From positions 496,001 to 560,000 of the forward strand of contig NZ_CP009451.1 of the NCBI RefSeq assembly GCF_000757825.1: 64,000 nucleotides of DNA, given 5' to 3'. The notes beneath the pieces were generated by a model. That model worked only from the letters and a program-made list of their open reading frames with translations, had not been told where the DNA came from and ran no database searches. Position numbers and translations under genes: made by a program. The DNA is from Cedecea neteri. Lineage in GTDB: Bacteria > Pseudomonadota > Gammaproteobacteria > Enterobacterales > Enterobacteriaceae. Position 1 is the first letter of the stretch. Each line of letters starts with the position of its first letter. This document shows positions 1 through 8,413 of this stretch, piece after piece.

Positions 1-1
1 C

Positions 2-430
2 TTTATGGCCGGTGTTTCTGCGGCCTGTATTACTCCACCGCTGGTTATCGCTCTGGCGACAACCTTCTTTCCCAAAGGCTTTAGCGAAGAAGAACGCGCG
101 GCCGGGATGGTGAACTACATTCTTGGCTGCACGCATATTACCGAGGGGGCAATCCCCTTTGCGGCGAAAGATCCGCTCCGCGTTATTCCAATGATGATGA
201 TCGCCTCTTCCATCTCAGCCGTGCTCAGCTACAGCTTGCACATTGAAGTGCCAGCCCCGCACGGCGGCTTCTTGATTCTTCCGCTGGTCAGCAAACCGCT
301 CACGTGGGTGCTCTGTATTCTGGCGGGCTCCGCCTGCGGGGCAGTAATGCTGGGATCATGGCGGTTGTGGAATAGCCGCAAGCAACCCACCGCAGCTCTT
401 CAGGCAGGAGGTCAGAATGCAACTCTGTGA
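2..430 (+). CDS. PTS fructose-type EIIC component, C-terminal part (cut by window start)
   Basis: This is the C-terminal 142 residues of an integral membrane sugar-transport subunit of the PTS fructose/mannitol family. The frame is open through the left edge, so the start is missing. Several hydrophobic segments surround a loop with ITEGAIPF, the motif of fructose-family EIIC proteins. The EIIC domain takes phosphate from EIIB and moves the sugar across the inner membrane. The stop codon overlaps the next gene, an EIIA-HPr fusion, by 14 bases, so the two are co-transcribed and probably translationally coupled. The sugar cannot be told from this fragment; fructose or a fructose-like hexose is an inference from family. 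Confidence 0.85.
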   Translation, partial: FMAGVSAACITPPLVIALATTFFPKGFSEEERAAGMVNYILGCTHITEGAIPFAAKDPLRVIPMMMIASSISAVLSYSLHIEVPAPHGGFLILPLVSKPLTWVLCILAGSACGAVMLGSWRLWNSRKQPTAALQAGGQNATL

Positions 431-1205
431 ACAGGATATTTTCATCAGCCATGAGCGCGTCGATAAGCTTACGGCGCTCCAGTTCGTCTGCGAAAAGTTA
501 GTGGCGGCAGGCAATACAACGCCGGAATATTTGCAGGGAATGCTGGCTCGTGAAGCGCAGATTTCCACTTACCTGGGTCACGGCATTGCCATTCCCCACG
601 GCACAGCGGACACCCGCCATGCGGTGCTCAACACTGGCGTAAAAGTGATTGTTTTCCCGCAGGGCGTGGACTGGGAAGAAGGTAATGTTGCGTTCATGGT
701 AGCCGGGATTGCCGCAAGGTCGAACGAGCATCTCGATATTCTGCGCCAGCTAACCCGCGCATTGAGCGACGAGAGCGTGCCGCACGCGTTGGCGCAGGCA
801 GCTACGCCAGCGGAGGTTTTAGCGATTCTGACCGGCAACAGCGCCGAAAACGCACCACACGAATCCCCCAGAGAAGGTGAACAGGCCACGTTTGTGATCC
901 GTAATCCTCATGGGCTGCATGCCCGACCGAGCGCCGTGCTGGTGAAACTGATCAAGCAGTTTCAAAGTCGTGTCATCGTTGAAAATATCGACAACGCTGC
1001 CGGGCCCGTTGATGGCAAGAATCTGATGAAGGTGGTTTCGTTAGGGGCAAAAATGGGCCACCGTATGCGGTTTACCGCGAGTGGTACCGACGCCCGCCGG
1101 GTACTTGCTGCCATTGAGCAAGGCATTGACAAGGGACTGGGAGAAACGCCCTCCACCCGACCAGAACAACCGAAACGCAGCTGGTTAGCCCGTTTGTTTA
1201 GTTAA
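417..1205 (+). CDS. PTS EIIA (fructose/mannitol type)-HPr fusion phosphocarrier
   Basis: A 262-residue soluble phosphotransfer protein with two domains. Residues 1-145 are an EIIA of the fructose/mannitol family; GIAIPHG places the phospho-accepting His at 61. Residues 155-245 are HPr-like; NPHGLHARP places its active His at 168. It resembles FruB-type diphosphoryl transfer proteins but is shorter and has almost no middle M domain. The position equivalent to HPr Ser46 is Asn (DGKNLMK), so the HPr-kinase site of Gram-positive HPr is absent, as expected here. The start is the ATG at 417, preceded by a strong AGGAGGT, inside the end of the EIIC gene. Together they form a private phosphorelay for one sugar. 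Confidence 0.88.
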   Translation: MQLCEQDIFISHERVDKLTALQFVCEKLVAAGNTTPEYLQGMLAREAQISTYLGHGIAIPHGTADTRHAVLNTGVKVIVFPQGVDWEEGNVAFMVAGIAARSNEHLDILRQLTRALSDESVPHALAQAATPAEVLAILTGNSAENAPHESPREGEQATFVIRNPHGLHARPSAVLVKLIKQFQSRVIVENIDNAAGPVDGKNLMKVVSLGAKMGHRMRFTASGTDARRVLAAIEQGIDKGLGETPSTRPEQPKRSWLARLFS

Positions 1206-1212
1206 TTTCACA

Positions 1213-1238
1213 TGCCGGAGGTCGCTGGACGTCCGGCA
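1213..1238. terminator. Hairpin between convergent genes
   Basis: An inverted repeat with 7-bp arms (TGCCGGA/TCCGGCA) lies 7 bases after the EIIA-HPr stop and before the end of ynfC on the other strand. There is no clear T-run on either side, so terminator function is only inferred from the convergent position. Confidence 0.4.
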
Positions 1239-1257
1239 CTTCGTGATACCCGCGAGA

Positions 1258-1968
1258 TCAATAATACTCCACCGTGTTTTTGATGGTGTAATGCGTGACG
1301 GTTGGCGGCGTGACGGAGTCATCCGTCATTTCCAGGTCACAGGACAGCGAGTTGAAATGGCTGTCGTAATCACAGGTTTGCTTCGCTACGCCGATGATTT
1401 TGCCGTTCAGGCTGGTGGTTGCGCTGTAATCCAACTTTTTCTTTTTATCGACCCCGGCTGTTGCCACGATGGCAAGCTCGCTGTCTTTTGATTTAGTCAC
1501 CTTTCCCAGCGGATAGCCTTCGCTGTCGTATTTGTAGGTCACCAGCACGTCTTTGCCCTTCGCGGCTATCACAAAATCATTGTCGTCGGTGTCGTAGCTG
1601 ATGCCTGCGGCGGGCAACTCTGCAAGCTGGCATTTGCCCTGCAGCCTCACCCGTTTTTCACGGCTGACTTGATCAACATAGTAGTTAGCGTCGAGCGCTA
1701 GCGAAGCGCCGCTGTTGTTTTCAAGATCGTGAAATTCCAGGCTGTCGAAGCACCCTTCCTCAGACAGCGAGCCGCTGACCCTTTTCAGCACCTGCCCCTG
1801 CTCATTCATCAAGGTCTGGCTAAAGTCTTTGACCGGGCCGCGCATAGGATCGAAATCGAACTCGTTAGAAAAACTGGCCATTTCCGGCGTGAACGCCTGC
1901 GGTGACGTCGAGTTGTCGCACCCGACAAGCCCTAAAGCCAGCGTACCGAGGATAATGATTTTCTTCAC
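1258..1968 (-). CDS. ynfC: Lipoprotein YnfC (UPF0257 family)
   Basis: The protein closely resembles E. coli YnfC, including FTPEMASFSNEFDFDP, SEEGCFDSLE and the C-terminal YTIKNT. A short signal peptide ends in a lipobox (LVGC), so the mature protein should be lipid-anchored at Cys in the envelope. The preferred start is GTG at 1968, which gives VKKIIILGTL and 236 residues, the length I recall for E. coli YnfC; AGAGAG lies just upstream. An ATG at 1992 and a longer frame from 2022 are possible but would put charged residues before the signal peptide. Function is unknown. It is divergent from ynfD, as in E. coli. Confidence 0.92.
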   Translation of the reverse strand: MKKIIILGTLALGLVGCDNSTSPQAFTPEMASFSNEFDFDPMRGPVKDFSQTLMNEQGQVLKRVSGSLSEEGCFDSLEFHDLENNSGASLALDANYYVDQVSREKRVRLQGKCQLAELPAAGISYDTDDNDFVIAAKGKDVLVTYKYDSEGYPLGKVTKSKDSELAIVATAGVDKKKKLDYSATTSLNGKIIGVAKQTCDYDSHFNSLSCDLEMTDDSVTPPTVTHYTIKNTVEYY

Positions 1969-2134
1969 GTTTTGCCGCTCTCTTGTTTTCATGTCATAAC
2001 ATGATATAAGCAAATACAACACTTTACACTAGAAGCGCTATTCTTATAGAAAGGGTAACGGCAATGTTCATTGTTTCTTTAAGTCCGGCTTATGGTCTGA
2101 TAAAAACAATGAATAATGTTTTCTGGTTTGCCCC

Positions 2135-2166
2135 AAACGGCCGAAAACCACGTTTTTCGGCCGTTT
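2135..2166. promoter_or_regulatory. Perfect 13-bp inverted repeat upstream of ynfD
   Basis: Arms AAACGGCCGAAAA (2135-2147) and its exact complement (2154-2166) flank a 6-base loop, 41 bases before ynfD in the ynfC/ynfD divergent region. It could be an operator or an mRNA hairpin in the ynfD leader. The T-run lies inside the stem rather than after it, so it is not a standard terminator. Confidence 0.5.
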
Positions 2167-2207
2167 GACATCAAGCTTATAGTTCGCCTCAACATAAGGA
2201 AGAGATG

Positions 2208-2480
2208 ATGAAACGTACCGTTTGGTTAAGCACGATACTGCTGATCGCTGCCGCCCCGGCGTTGGCCGCACAGGGCAGTTGCGAAAAGGTAAAAGCTGAC
2301 ATTCAGCAGAAAATTATCAATAACGGCGTACCGGAGTCAGGCTTCTCGCTCACCATCGTCCCGAACGATCAGGCGGATAAAGCCGGCGGTCAGGTCGTTG
2401 GTCACTGCGCTAACGATACGCAAAAAATTGTCTATACCCGCATTGCCGGCGGCGCCGCGCCGGAAAATGAACCGCAATAA
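2208..2480 (+). CDS. ynfD: DUF1161 periplasmic protein YnfD
   Basis: A 90-residue exported protein with a signal peptide ending in ALA (about residue 21). It has the DUF1161 core: CEKVKADIQQKIINNGVPESGF, IVPNDQA and VVGHCAND, with two Cys likely to form a periplasmic disulfide. It matches YnfD in the same genomic place. ATG codons at 2205 and 2208 are both possible; AAGGA at 2196-2200 is better spaced for 2208. Molecular role is unknown. Confidence 0.88.
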   Translation: MKRTVWLSTILLIAAAPALAAQGSCEKVKADIQQKIINNGVPESGFSLTIVPNDQADKAGGQVVGHCANDTQKIVYTRIAGGAAPENEPQ

Positions 2481-2694
2481 ACGTTGGCAGGGTGCCTGGC
2501 GCCCTGCTTCCCCCTGTATACCTGCCTATTTGCCTTCAACAGCCGCAACTTTGATTGGCGTTAATAACCTCTACTCCTAAATAAGTAACACTCTTCCCCC
2601 GAAAGAGCCCGTTAGCGGGCAGCCTTAGCAATCACCAAAACTCAAAACACAAATAATAACGTCTTCCACACGACAAAAAGTCATGGAGAGAGCG

Positions 2695-5136
2695 ATGTCG
2701 AACCTCAATAATCCAGGCGGGATCAGCCGCCGTAGCCTGGTAAAATCTTCTGCAATTGGCGGCCTGGCGCTCGCCGCTGGCGGCATTTCTCTGCCTTTTG
2801 GCATGCGTAGCGCGGCAGCCGCGGTCGCTGACGCCCTGTCGCCGGAGAGCAAAGACAAAGTTGTCTGGGGAGCCTGTTCGGTAAACTGCGGCAGCCGCTG
2901 CGCCCTGCGGTTGCACGTTCGTGACGAGGAAGTCTTCTGGGTTGAAACGGATAATACCGGGCTGGACACCTACGGCGACCACCAGGTCCGTGCCTGCCTG
3001 CGCGGGCGCTCTATTCGCCGCAGGATCAACCATCCGGAACGCCTGAATTACCCGATGAAGCGCGTAGGCGCCCGAGGCGAAGGCAAGTTTGAACGCATCA
3101 GTTGGGACGAAGCGCTGGACATCGTCAGCGCCAGCCTGAAACAAACCGTCGAAAAATACGGCAACGAAGCGGTTTACATTAACTACTCTTCCGGCGTAGT
3201 CGGCGGGAACATTACCCGCTCGTCCCCTTACGCCTCATTGGTGGCTCGCCTGATGAACTGCTACGGCGGTTTTCTGAGCCATTACGGCACCTACAGCACC
3301 GCTCAAATCGCCTGCGCGATGCCGTATACCTACGGCAGCAATGACGGCAACAGCACGTCGGATATCGAAAACAGCAAGCTGGTCGTTCTGTTCGGCAATA
3401 ATCCGGCGGAAACACGCATGAGCGGCGGCGGCATCACCTATTACCTTGAACAAGCCCGCGAGCGTTCAAACGCCAGAATGATCGTTATCGACCCGCGCTA
3501 CACCGACACGGCCGCCGGTCGCGAAGATGAATGGATCCCCATTCGTCCCGGCACCGACGCGGCGCTTGTGGCGGGTCTCGCCCACGTAATGATTAGCGAA
3601 AATCTGGTCGATCGGCCCTTCCTGGATAAATACTGCGTCGGCTACGACGAGAACACCCTGCCGGCAAATGCCCCGCGTAACGGGCACTATAAGGCCTATA
3701 TTCTGGGCGAAGGCGACGACGGCGTGGAGAAAACCCCGCGGTGGGCCTCCGCAATTACCGGCATTCCTGCTGACAGAATCATCAAGCTGGCGCGTGAAAT
3801 TGCCGGTACAAAACCGGCCTACATTGCCCAGGGCTGGGGTCCGCAGCGCCAGGCTAACGGTGAGCTGACCTCACGCGCCATCGCTATGCTGCCGATTCTG
3901 ACCGGCAACGTGGGCGTTAACGGCGGCAACAGCGGAGCTCGCGAATCCACCTACACCATTACCATCGAACGCATGCCGGTGCTGGAAAACCCGATCAAAA
4001 CGCAAATCTCCTGCTTTAGCTGGACCGATGCCATCACCCGCGGCCCGGAAATGACCGCCAAACGCGACGGCGTGCGTGGCAAAGATAAGCTGGACGTGCC
4101 GATTAAGTTCATCTGGAACTACGCGGGCAATACCATCATCAACCAGCATTCCGACATTAATAAGACCCACGCCATTCTGCAGGACGACAAGCAGTGCGAG
4201 ATGATTGTGGTGATCGAGAACTTTATGACCTCTTCGGCGAAATACGCCGACATTCTGCTGCCGGACCTGATGACCGTTGAGCAGGAGGACATCATTCCTA
4301 ACGATTATGCGGGCAATATGGGCTACCTGATTTTCATCCAGCCCGCCACCGCGCCTAAGTTCGAACGCAAGCCTATTTACTGGATGATGAGCGAGGTTGC
4401 AAAACGGCTGGGCGGCGATGTGCATCAGGCCTTTACGGAAGGCAGAACCCAGCGCGAGTGGCTGCAATATCTGTACGCGAAAATGCTGGCAAAAGACCCG
4501 GCACTGCCCGCCTATGAGGCCCTGCGTGAGATGGGCATTTACAAGCGTAAAGATCCGGCGGGTCATTTCGTGGCTTACAAAAAATTCCGTGAAGATCCGC
4601 AGGCCAATCCGCTCAAAACGCCGTCCGGCAAAATTGAAATTTACTCCAGCAAGCTGGCCGATATTGCCGCCAACTGGGAGCTGGAAAAAGACGAAACCAT
4701 CAGCCCGCTGCCGGTATATGCCTCAACGTTTGAAGGCTGGGACTCTCCGCAACGCAGCGAGTTTCCGCTCCAGCTGTTTGGCTTCCACTACAAATCCAGA
4801 ACACACTCAACCTATGGCAATATTGACGTCCTGCAGGCCGCAGCGCGTCAGGAAGTCTGGATTAACCCGCTCGACGCCAAACGGCGCGGAATAACCAACG
4901 GCGACAAGGTCAGCGTGTTTAACGGGCGCGGTGAGGTGCGTATTGAGGCCAAAGTCACTCCGCGCATCATGCCTGGGGTTGCGGCGATGGGCCAGGGTGC
5001 CTGGCATAATGCCGATATGGGGGGCGATCGAATCGACCACGGGGCCTGCATCAATACGCTGACAACGCATCGCCCGTCGCCGCTGGCAAAGGGCAACCCG
5101 CAGCACACCAATCTCGTTGAGATTAAAAAGATCTAA
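2695..5136 (+). CDS. ynfE: Tat-exported DMSO-reductase-family molybdoenzyme YnfE (putative selenate reductase catalytic subunit)
   Basis: An 813-residue catalytic subunit of the DMSO reductase family, very close to E. coli YnfE/YnfF throughout. A twin-arginine signal (SRRSLVK, residues 11-17) directs folded export. A 4Fe-4S site follows with Cys61, Cys65, Cys69 and Cys101. HYGTYSTAQ supplies the probable Mo-ligand Ser near 201. Start: the ATG at 2695 has GGAG six bases upstream; the in-frame ATG at 2683 contains that Shine-Dalgarno and is less likely. In E. coli the operon is ynfEFGH-dmsD, with YnfG the electron-transfer subunit and YnfH the membrane anchor. Here dmsD follows directly and ynfF, ynfG and ynfH are absent, so the partner subunits must come from elsewhere (for example dmsBC) or the enzyme is an orphan. 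Confidence 0.93.
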   Translation: MSNLNNPGGISRRSLVKSSAIGGLALAAGGISLPFGMRSAAAAVADALSPESKDKVVWGACSVNCGSRCALRLHVRDEEVFWVETDNTGLDTYGDHQVRACLRGRSIRRRINHPERLNYPMKRVGARGEGKFERISWDEALDIVSASLKQTVEKYGNEAVYINYSSGVVGGNITRSSPYASLVARLMNCYGGFLSHYGTYSTAQIACAMPYTYGSNDGNSTSDIENSKLVVLFGNNPAETRMSGGGITYYLEQARERSNARMIVIDPRYTDTAAGREDEWIPIRPGTDAALVAGLAHVMISENLVDRPFLDKYCVGYDENTLPANAPRNGHYKAYILGEGDDGVEKTPRWASAITGIPADRIIKLAREIAGTKPAYIAQGWGPQRQANGELTSRAIAMLPILTGNVGVNGGNSGARESTYTITIERMPVLENPIKTQISCFSWTDAITRGPEMTAKRDGVRGKDKLDVPIKFIWNYAGNTIINQHSDINKTHAILQDDKQCEMIVVIENFMTSSAKYADILLPDLMTVEQEDIIPNDYAGNMGYLIFIQPATAPKFERKPIYWMMSEVAKRLGGDVHQAFTEGRTQREWLQYLYAKMLAKDPALPAYEALREMGIYKRKDPAGHFVAYKKFREDPQANPLKTPSGKIEIYSSKLADIAANWELEKDETISPLPVYASTFEGWDSPQRSEFPLQLFGFHYKSRTHSTYGNIDVLQAAARQEVWINPLDAKRRGITNGDKVSVFNGRGEVRIEAKVTPRIMPGVAAMGQGAWHNADMGGDRIDHGACINTLTTHRPSPLAKGNPQHTNLVEIKKI

Positions 5137-5149
5137 GAAGGAATCAATC

Positions 5150-5776
5150 ATGACCTCTGAACAACAACGCCTGTCGGCGGTAGCCCTTAGCGGCCGGGTG
5201 CTCGGAGCCCTGTTTTACCATGCGCCGAACCACCCGGACTGCGCCTCGCTTCTCGGGATGCTCTCAGCCCCTGAGTGGGTAAAAGAATGGCCGGTACAGG
5301 CTCCCGAACTTGCGGAAATAGCCTCGATGATGGCCGCAGGCCTGGCGGACAGCGACACGTCGGTAGGCGAAGAATATCAGCGCCTGTTTATTGGCCCGTA
5401 CGCGCTGCCCGCGCCGCCCTGGGGTTCCGTCTATCTGGATAAAGAAAACGTGCTGTTTGGCGACTCGATGCTTGAGTTGCGCCAGTGGATGCGCGCGCAG
5501 GGCTTTGCCCCGCAAACGGAGCAAAACGAGCCAGAAGATCATTTTGGCTTAATGCTGATGCTGGCGGCCTGGCTTGCCGACCAGGGGCAACAGCCGCAGC
5601 TTGACGAGCTGCTTGCCTGGCACCTGCTGCCCTGGGCCGATCGTTATCTGAACCTGTTTACCGAAAACGCGGCGAATGATTTCTATCGTGGACTAGGTTT
5701 ACTGGCCAGAATGACGCTTTCAGGCTGGCAGCAAGGCATGCTGATGCCCGTTGCCCGCAAAGAACTGCACTTCTAA
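5150..5776 (+). CDS. dmsD: Tat proofreading chaperone DmsD
   Basis: A 208-residue cytoplasmic redox-enzyme maturation protein of the TorD/DmsD family. It binds the twin-arginine leader of YnfE/DmsA-type enzymes until the cofactor is inserted. The leader-binding motif E-P-E-D-H is at residues 127-131. The start is ATG 5150 with AAGGA upstream, 13 bases after ynfE; the longer in-frame version overlapping ynfE lacks support. Adjacency to ynfE, the only Tat molybdoenzyme in view, identifies the likely client. Confidence 0.92.
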   Translation: MTSEQQRLSAVALSGRVLGALFYHAPNHPDCASLLGMLSAPEWVKEWPVQAPELAEIASMMAAGLADSDTSVGEEYQRLFIGPYALPAPPWGSVYLDKENVLFGDSMLELRQWMRAQGFAPQTEQNEPEDHFGLMLMLAAWLADQGQQPQLDELLAWHLLPWADRYLNLFTENAANDFYRGLGLLARMTLSGWQQGMLMPVARKELHF

Positions 5777-6088
5777 GAATCCTGGACTTTCAGGAGGCCG
5801 GGCGCGACCGGTTTCCTGAAAAATCGCTGATTTCCTCACACCACAAATGTGACAACGTCACTTCACGTTAACATTTTTAAGACAAATCTTTACTTTTCTC
5901 CCTCAGACCAGAAGCCATAAGGCCTGGGCATTACTTTATCCGCTAAACCATTAGCCACTTAATTGTCCCCAAAGCTGGAATCCTTCCCGCTGCGTTGCTA
6001 TAGCTCCAGACACCCTGCCGACACATGGCATAACAACAGGCCGCCCCTCCGGCGGCGATAACGCGTGCACCCAGGGAGACACACTGCA
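5777..6088. promoter_or_regulatory. Intergenic control region before osmU operon
   Basis: 312 bases without a gene. It opens with a hairpin (TTTCAGGA 5788-5795 with TCCTGAAA 5814-5821, plus an inner CCGG pair) that may end dmsD transcription. A 13-bp inverted repeat GTGAC-AAC-GTCAC sits at 5849-5861. The promoter of the osmoprotectant operon should lie in the AT-richer part after it (about 5865-5980), but no clear -35/-10 pair stands out. In Salmonella the homologous operon responds to osmotic stress. Confidence 0.4.
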
Positions 6089-6805
6089 ATGCAAAACGCA
6101 TCCTTCGCAACACGGTTCCTGCTCGGACTGCTTGCGCTTTTTTTAGTGCTCGGTCTACTGGTTTGGGGCATCGGCCTCGACACCCTTAAAGCCCGCCAGG
6201 TCGATTTACTCTACCTCGGGCAGCAACACCTGATTCTGGTCTTCAGCTCTATGGCTCTCGCCCTGCTGGTCGGTATTCCCAGCGGGATTTTGCTCAGCCG
6301 ACCTGCGGCTCGCCGCTGGGCAGAGTACGTCATGCAAATTTTCAACATTGGCAACACGCTGCCGCCGCTTGCGGTGCTGGCGCTGGCGATGGTTATCATT
6401 GGCATCGGCGACAAGCCGGCCATTATCGCCCTGTTCCTCGCCTCGCTGCTTCCCATCGTACGCAATACCTATGCCGGACTTTGCAGCGTTCCCCCCTCGC
6501 TAATAGAGGCCGCCAACGGGATTGGCATGACCAAAATGCAGCGACTGCGTCAGGTAGAAATCCCCAACGCCTGGCCGGTAATTCTTTCCGGCGTGCGTAT
6601 TGCCACCGCCATTAACGTCGGTACCGCGCCGCTGGCCTTTCTTATCGGCGCGAGCAGCTACGGCGAGCTTATCTTCCCGGGGATTTACCTGAACGACTTC
6701 CCGACGCTGATACTCGGCGCCGTGGCAACGGCTCTGTTTGCCTTGATTCTTGACCTGGCGCTGGCCAGCCTGGGCCGGGTGCTCAGCCCCCACACAGCTC
6801 AATAA
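6089..6805 (+). CDS. osmY: Osmoprotectant ABC transporter permease (OsmY of the OsmU system)
   Basis: A 238-residue inner-membrane permease of the OpuB/ProW type, with about five or six hydrophobic segments. The EAA loop reads EAANGIGMTKMQRLRQVEIP, the docking site for the ATPase. It is the first gene of a four-gene operon whose order (permease, binding protein, permease, ATPase) and place beside dmsD match the Salmonella osmU locus STM1494-1491. The Salmonella name osmY is unrelated to the E. coli periplasmic protein OsmY. The start ATG 6089 has AGGGAG ten bases upstream; a GTG at 6065 is the alternative. Confidence 0.85.
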   Translation: MQNASFATRFLLGLLALFLVLGLLVWGIGLDTLKARQVDLLYLGQQHLILVFSSMALALLVGIPSGILLSRPAARRWAEYVMQIFNIGNTLPPLAVLALAMVIIGIGDKPAIIALFLASLLPIVRNTYAGLCSVPPSLIEAANGIGMTKMQRLRQVEIPNAWPVILSGVRIATAINVGTAPLAFLIGASSYGELIFPGIYLNDFPTLILGAVATALFALILDLALASLGRVLSPHTAQ

Positions 6806-6823
6806 CAACAATAAGGAGCGTTT

Positions 6824-7729
6824 ATGAGACTGCTTTCACGCGTGCTGACGGCGGCGTTTGCCGCAGCATCACTTATCGCCTCACAGGCCCAGGCCGCGCC
6901 GCTGATTCTGGCGACCAAGAGCTTTACCGAGCAGCATATTTTGTCGGCCATGACCACCCAGTATCTGGCTAAAAAAGGGTTTCAGGTTACGCCCCAGACC
7001 AACATCGCGACGGTGATTTCTCGTAATGCGATGATCAATAAACAGATTGATATGACCTGGGAGTACACCGGTACTTCGCTGATTATCTTCAACCATATTA
7101 ATAAGCGCATGACGCCCGAAGAGTCGTACAACACGGTCAAAAAGCTGGATGCAAAACTTGGCCTCGTCTGGCTTAAACCGGCCGAAATGAATAACACCTA
7201 CGCCTTCGCCATGAAGCGCGAGCGGGCAGAAAAAGAAGGCATCACCACGATGTCGCAGCTGGTAGAACGCATCGAGCATATTCGCCAGACCGACCCGAAA
7301 CATAACTGGATGCTCGGCCTTGATCTCGAATTCGCCGGACGCAGCGACGGCCTGAAGCCTCTGCAACAGGTTTACAACATGCCGCTGGACCGCCCGCAGA
7401 TCCGCCAGATGGACCCAGGCCTGGTCTATAACGCCATCCGCGACGGTTTTGTCGATGCCGGTCTGATCTACACCACCGACGGCCGGATGAAGGGCTTTGA
7501 CCTGAAAGCGCTGGTTGACGATAAGGGCTTCTTCCCAAGTTACGCTGTCACGCCCGTCGTGCGTAAAGACGTACTGGACTCTCATCCCGGGCTTGAAGAA
7601 GCGCTGAACACCCTTTCGTCCGAGCTGAACAATGAGGTGATAACAACCCTGAACGCCAAAGTTGATATCGACCATGAAACCCCGCAGCAGGTCGCTCGAG
7701 AATTCCTGCAGCAGAAAGGCTTGCTCTAA
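6824..7729 (+). CDS. osmX: Osmoprotectant ABC transporter substrate-binding protein OsmX
   Basis: A 301-residue periplasmic binding protein of the OpuAC/glycine-betaine family. The signal peptide ends at about residue 24 (AQA), with no lipobox. [10 protein letters not shown] is the N-terminal signature of this family, and MTWEYTGT and GLIYTTDGR are typical ligand-lobe segments. It should deliver betaine-like solutes to the OsmW/OsmY permease pair. The start is ATG 6824 with AAGGAG upstream, 18 bases after the first permease gene. Confidence 0.9.
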   Translation: MRLLSRVLTAAFAAASLIASQAQAAPLILATKSFTEQHILSAMTTQYLAKKGFQVTPQTNIATVISRNAMINKQIDMTWEYTGTSLIIFNHINKRMTPEESYNTVKKLDAKLGLVWLKPAEMNNTYAFAMKRERAEKEGITTMSQLVERIEHIRQTDPKHNWMLGLDLEFAGRSDGLKPLQQVYNMPLDRPQIRQMDPGLVYNAIRDGFVDAGLIYTTDGRMKGFDLKALVDDKGFFPSYAVTPVVRKDVLDSHPGLEEALNTLSSELNNEVITTLNAKVDIDHETPQQVAREFLQQKGLL

Positions 7730-7738
7730 GGAGGTATC

Positions 7739-8377
7739 GTGGAAACGTTACACTATATGATTGATAACGCGGGGTATATTGGTTCCCTTACCCTGCACCA
7801 CCTTTGGTTAGTCCTGATTGCCGTCGGCCTGGCCATCATCATTGGCGTGCCGCTGGGTATTCTCATCGTGCGTCATAAATGGCTTGCTACGCCGGTTCTG
7901 GGCTTTGCCACGATTTTGCTCACCATTCCGTCCGTGGCGCTGTTTGGCCTGATGATCCCCCTGTTTTCGCTGATCGGTCAGGGTATTGGCGTGGTGCCTG
8001 CCGTCACGGCGGTATTCCTCTATTCCCTGCTGCCGATTGTGCGCAACACTCACACCGCGCTGGACAGCCTGCCGCCGGGGCTGCGTGAAGCCGGACGCGG
8101 CATCGGCATGACGTTCTGGCAGCGCTTGCGCTGGGTGGAAATTCCCATGGCGCTGCCGGTGATTTTTGGCGGCATCCGCACCGCCGTAGTCATGAACATT
8201 GGCGTCATGGCGATTGCCGCCGTCATCGGCGCGGGCGGCCTGGGCCTGCTGTTGCTCAACGGCATCGGCGGGAGTGACATCCGCATGCTGATTGCCGGCG
8301 CGGTGATGATCTGCCTGTTAGCCATCGTACTTGACTGGCTGCTGCATCGCCTGCAGCTGCATTTCACTAAGTGGTAG
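7739..8377 (+). CDS. osmW: Osmoprotectant ABC transporter permease OsmW
   Basis: A 212-residue second permease of the same system. The EAA loop (REAGRGIGMTFWQRLRWVEIP) parallels the one in the first permease. The start is GTG at 7739, well supported by a full AAGGAGGT that overlaps the stop of osmX; nine bases separate the genes. Two different permeases imply a heterodimeric membrane domain, as in the Salmonella OsmU and OpuC systems. Confidence 0.9.
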   Translation: METLHYMIDNAGYIGSLTLHHLWLVLIAVGLAIIIGVPLGILIVRHKWLATPVLGFATILLTIPSVALFGLMIPLFSLIGQGIGVVPAVTAVFLYSLLPIVRNTHTALDSLPPGLREAGRGIGMTFWQRLRWVEIPMALPVIFGGIRTAVVMNIGVMAIAAVIGAGGLGLLLLNGIGGSDIRMLIAGAVMICLLAIVLDWLLHRLQLHFTKW

Positions 8378-8413
8378 CCCCACCGTGAAGCCGTATTCAA
8401 AGGAGAGTTAATA

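Noticed and set aside
2683..2694. Earlier ATG for ynfE at 2683
   Set aside because: This ATG overlaps the GGAGAG that is correctly spaced for the ATG at 2695, and the product from 2695 agrees better with E. coli YnfE.
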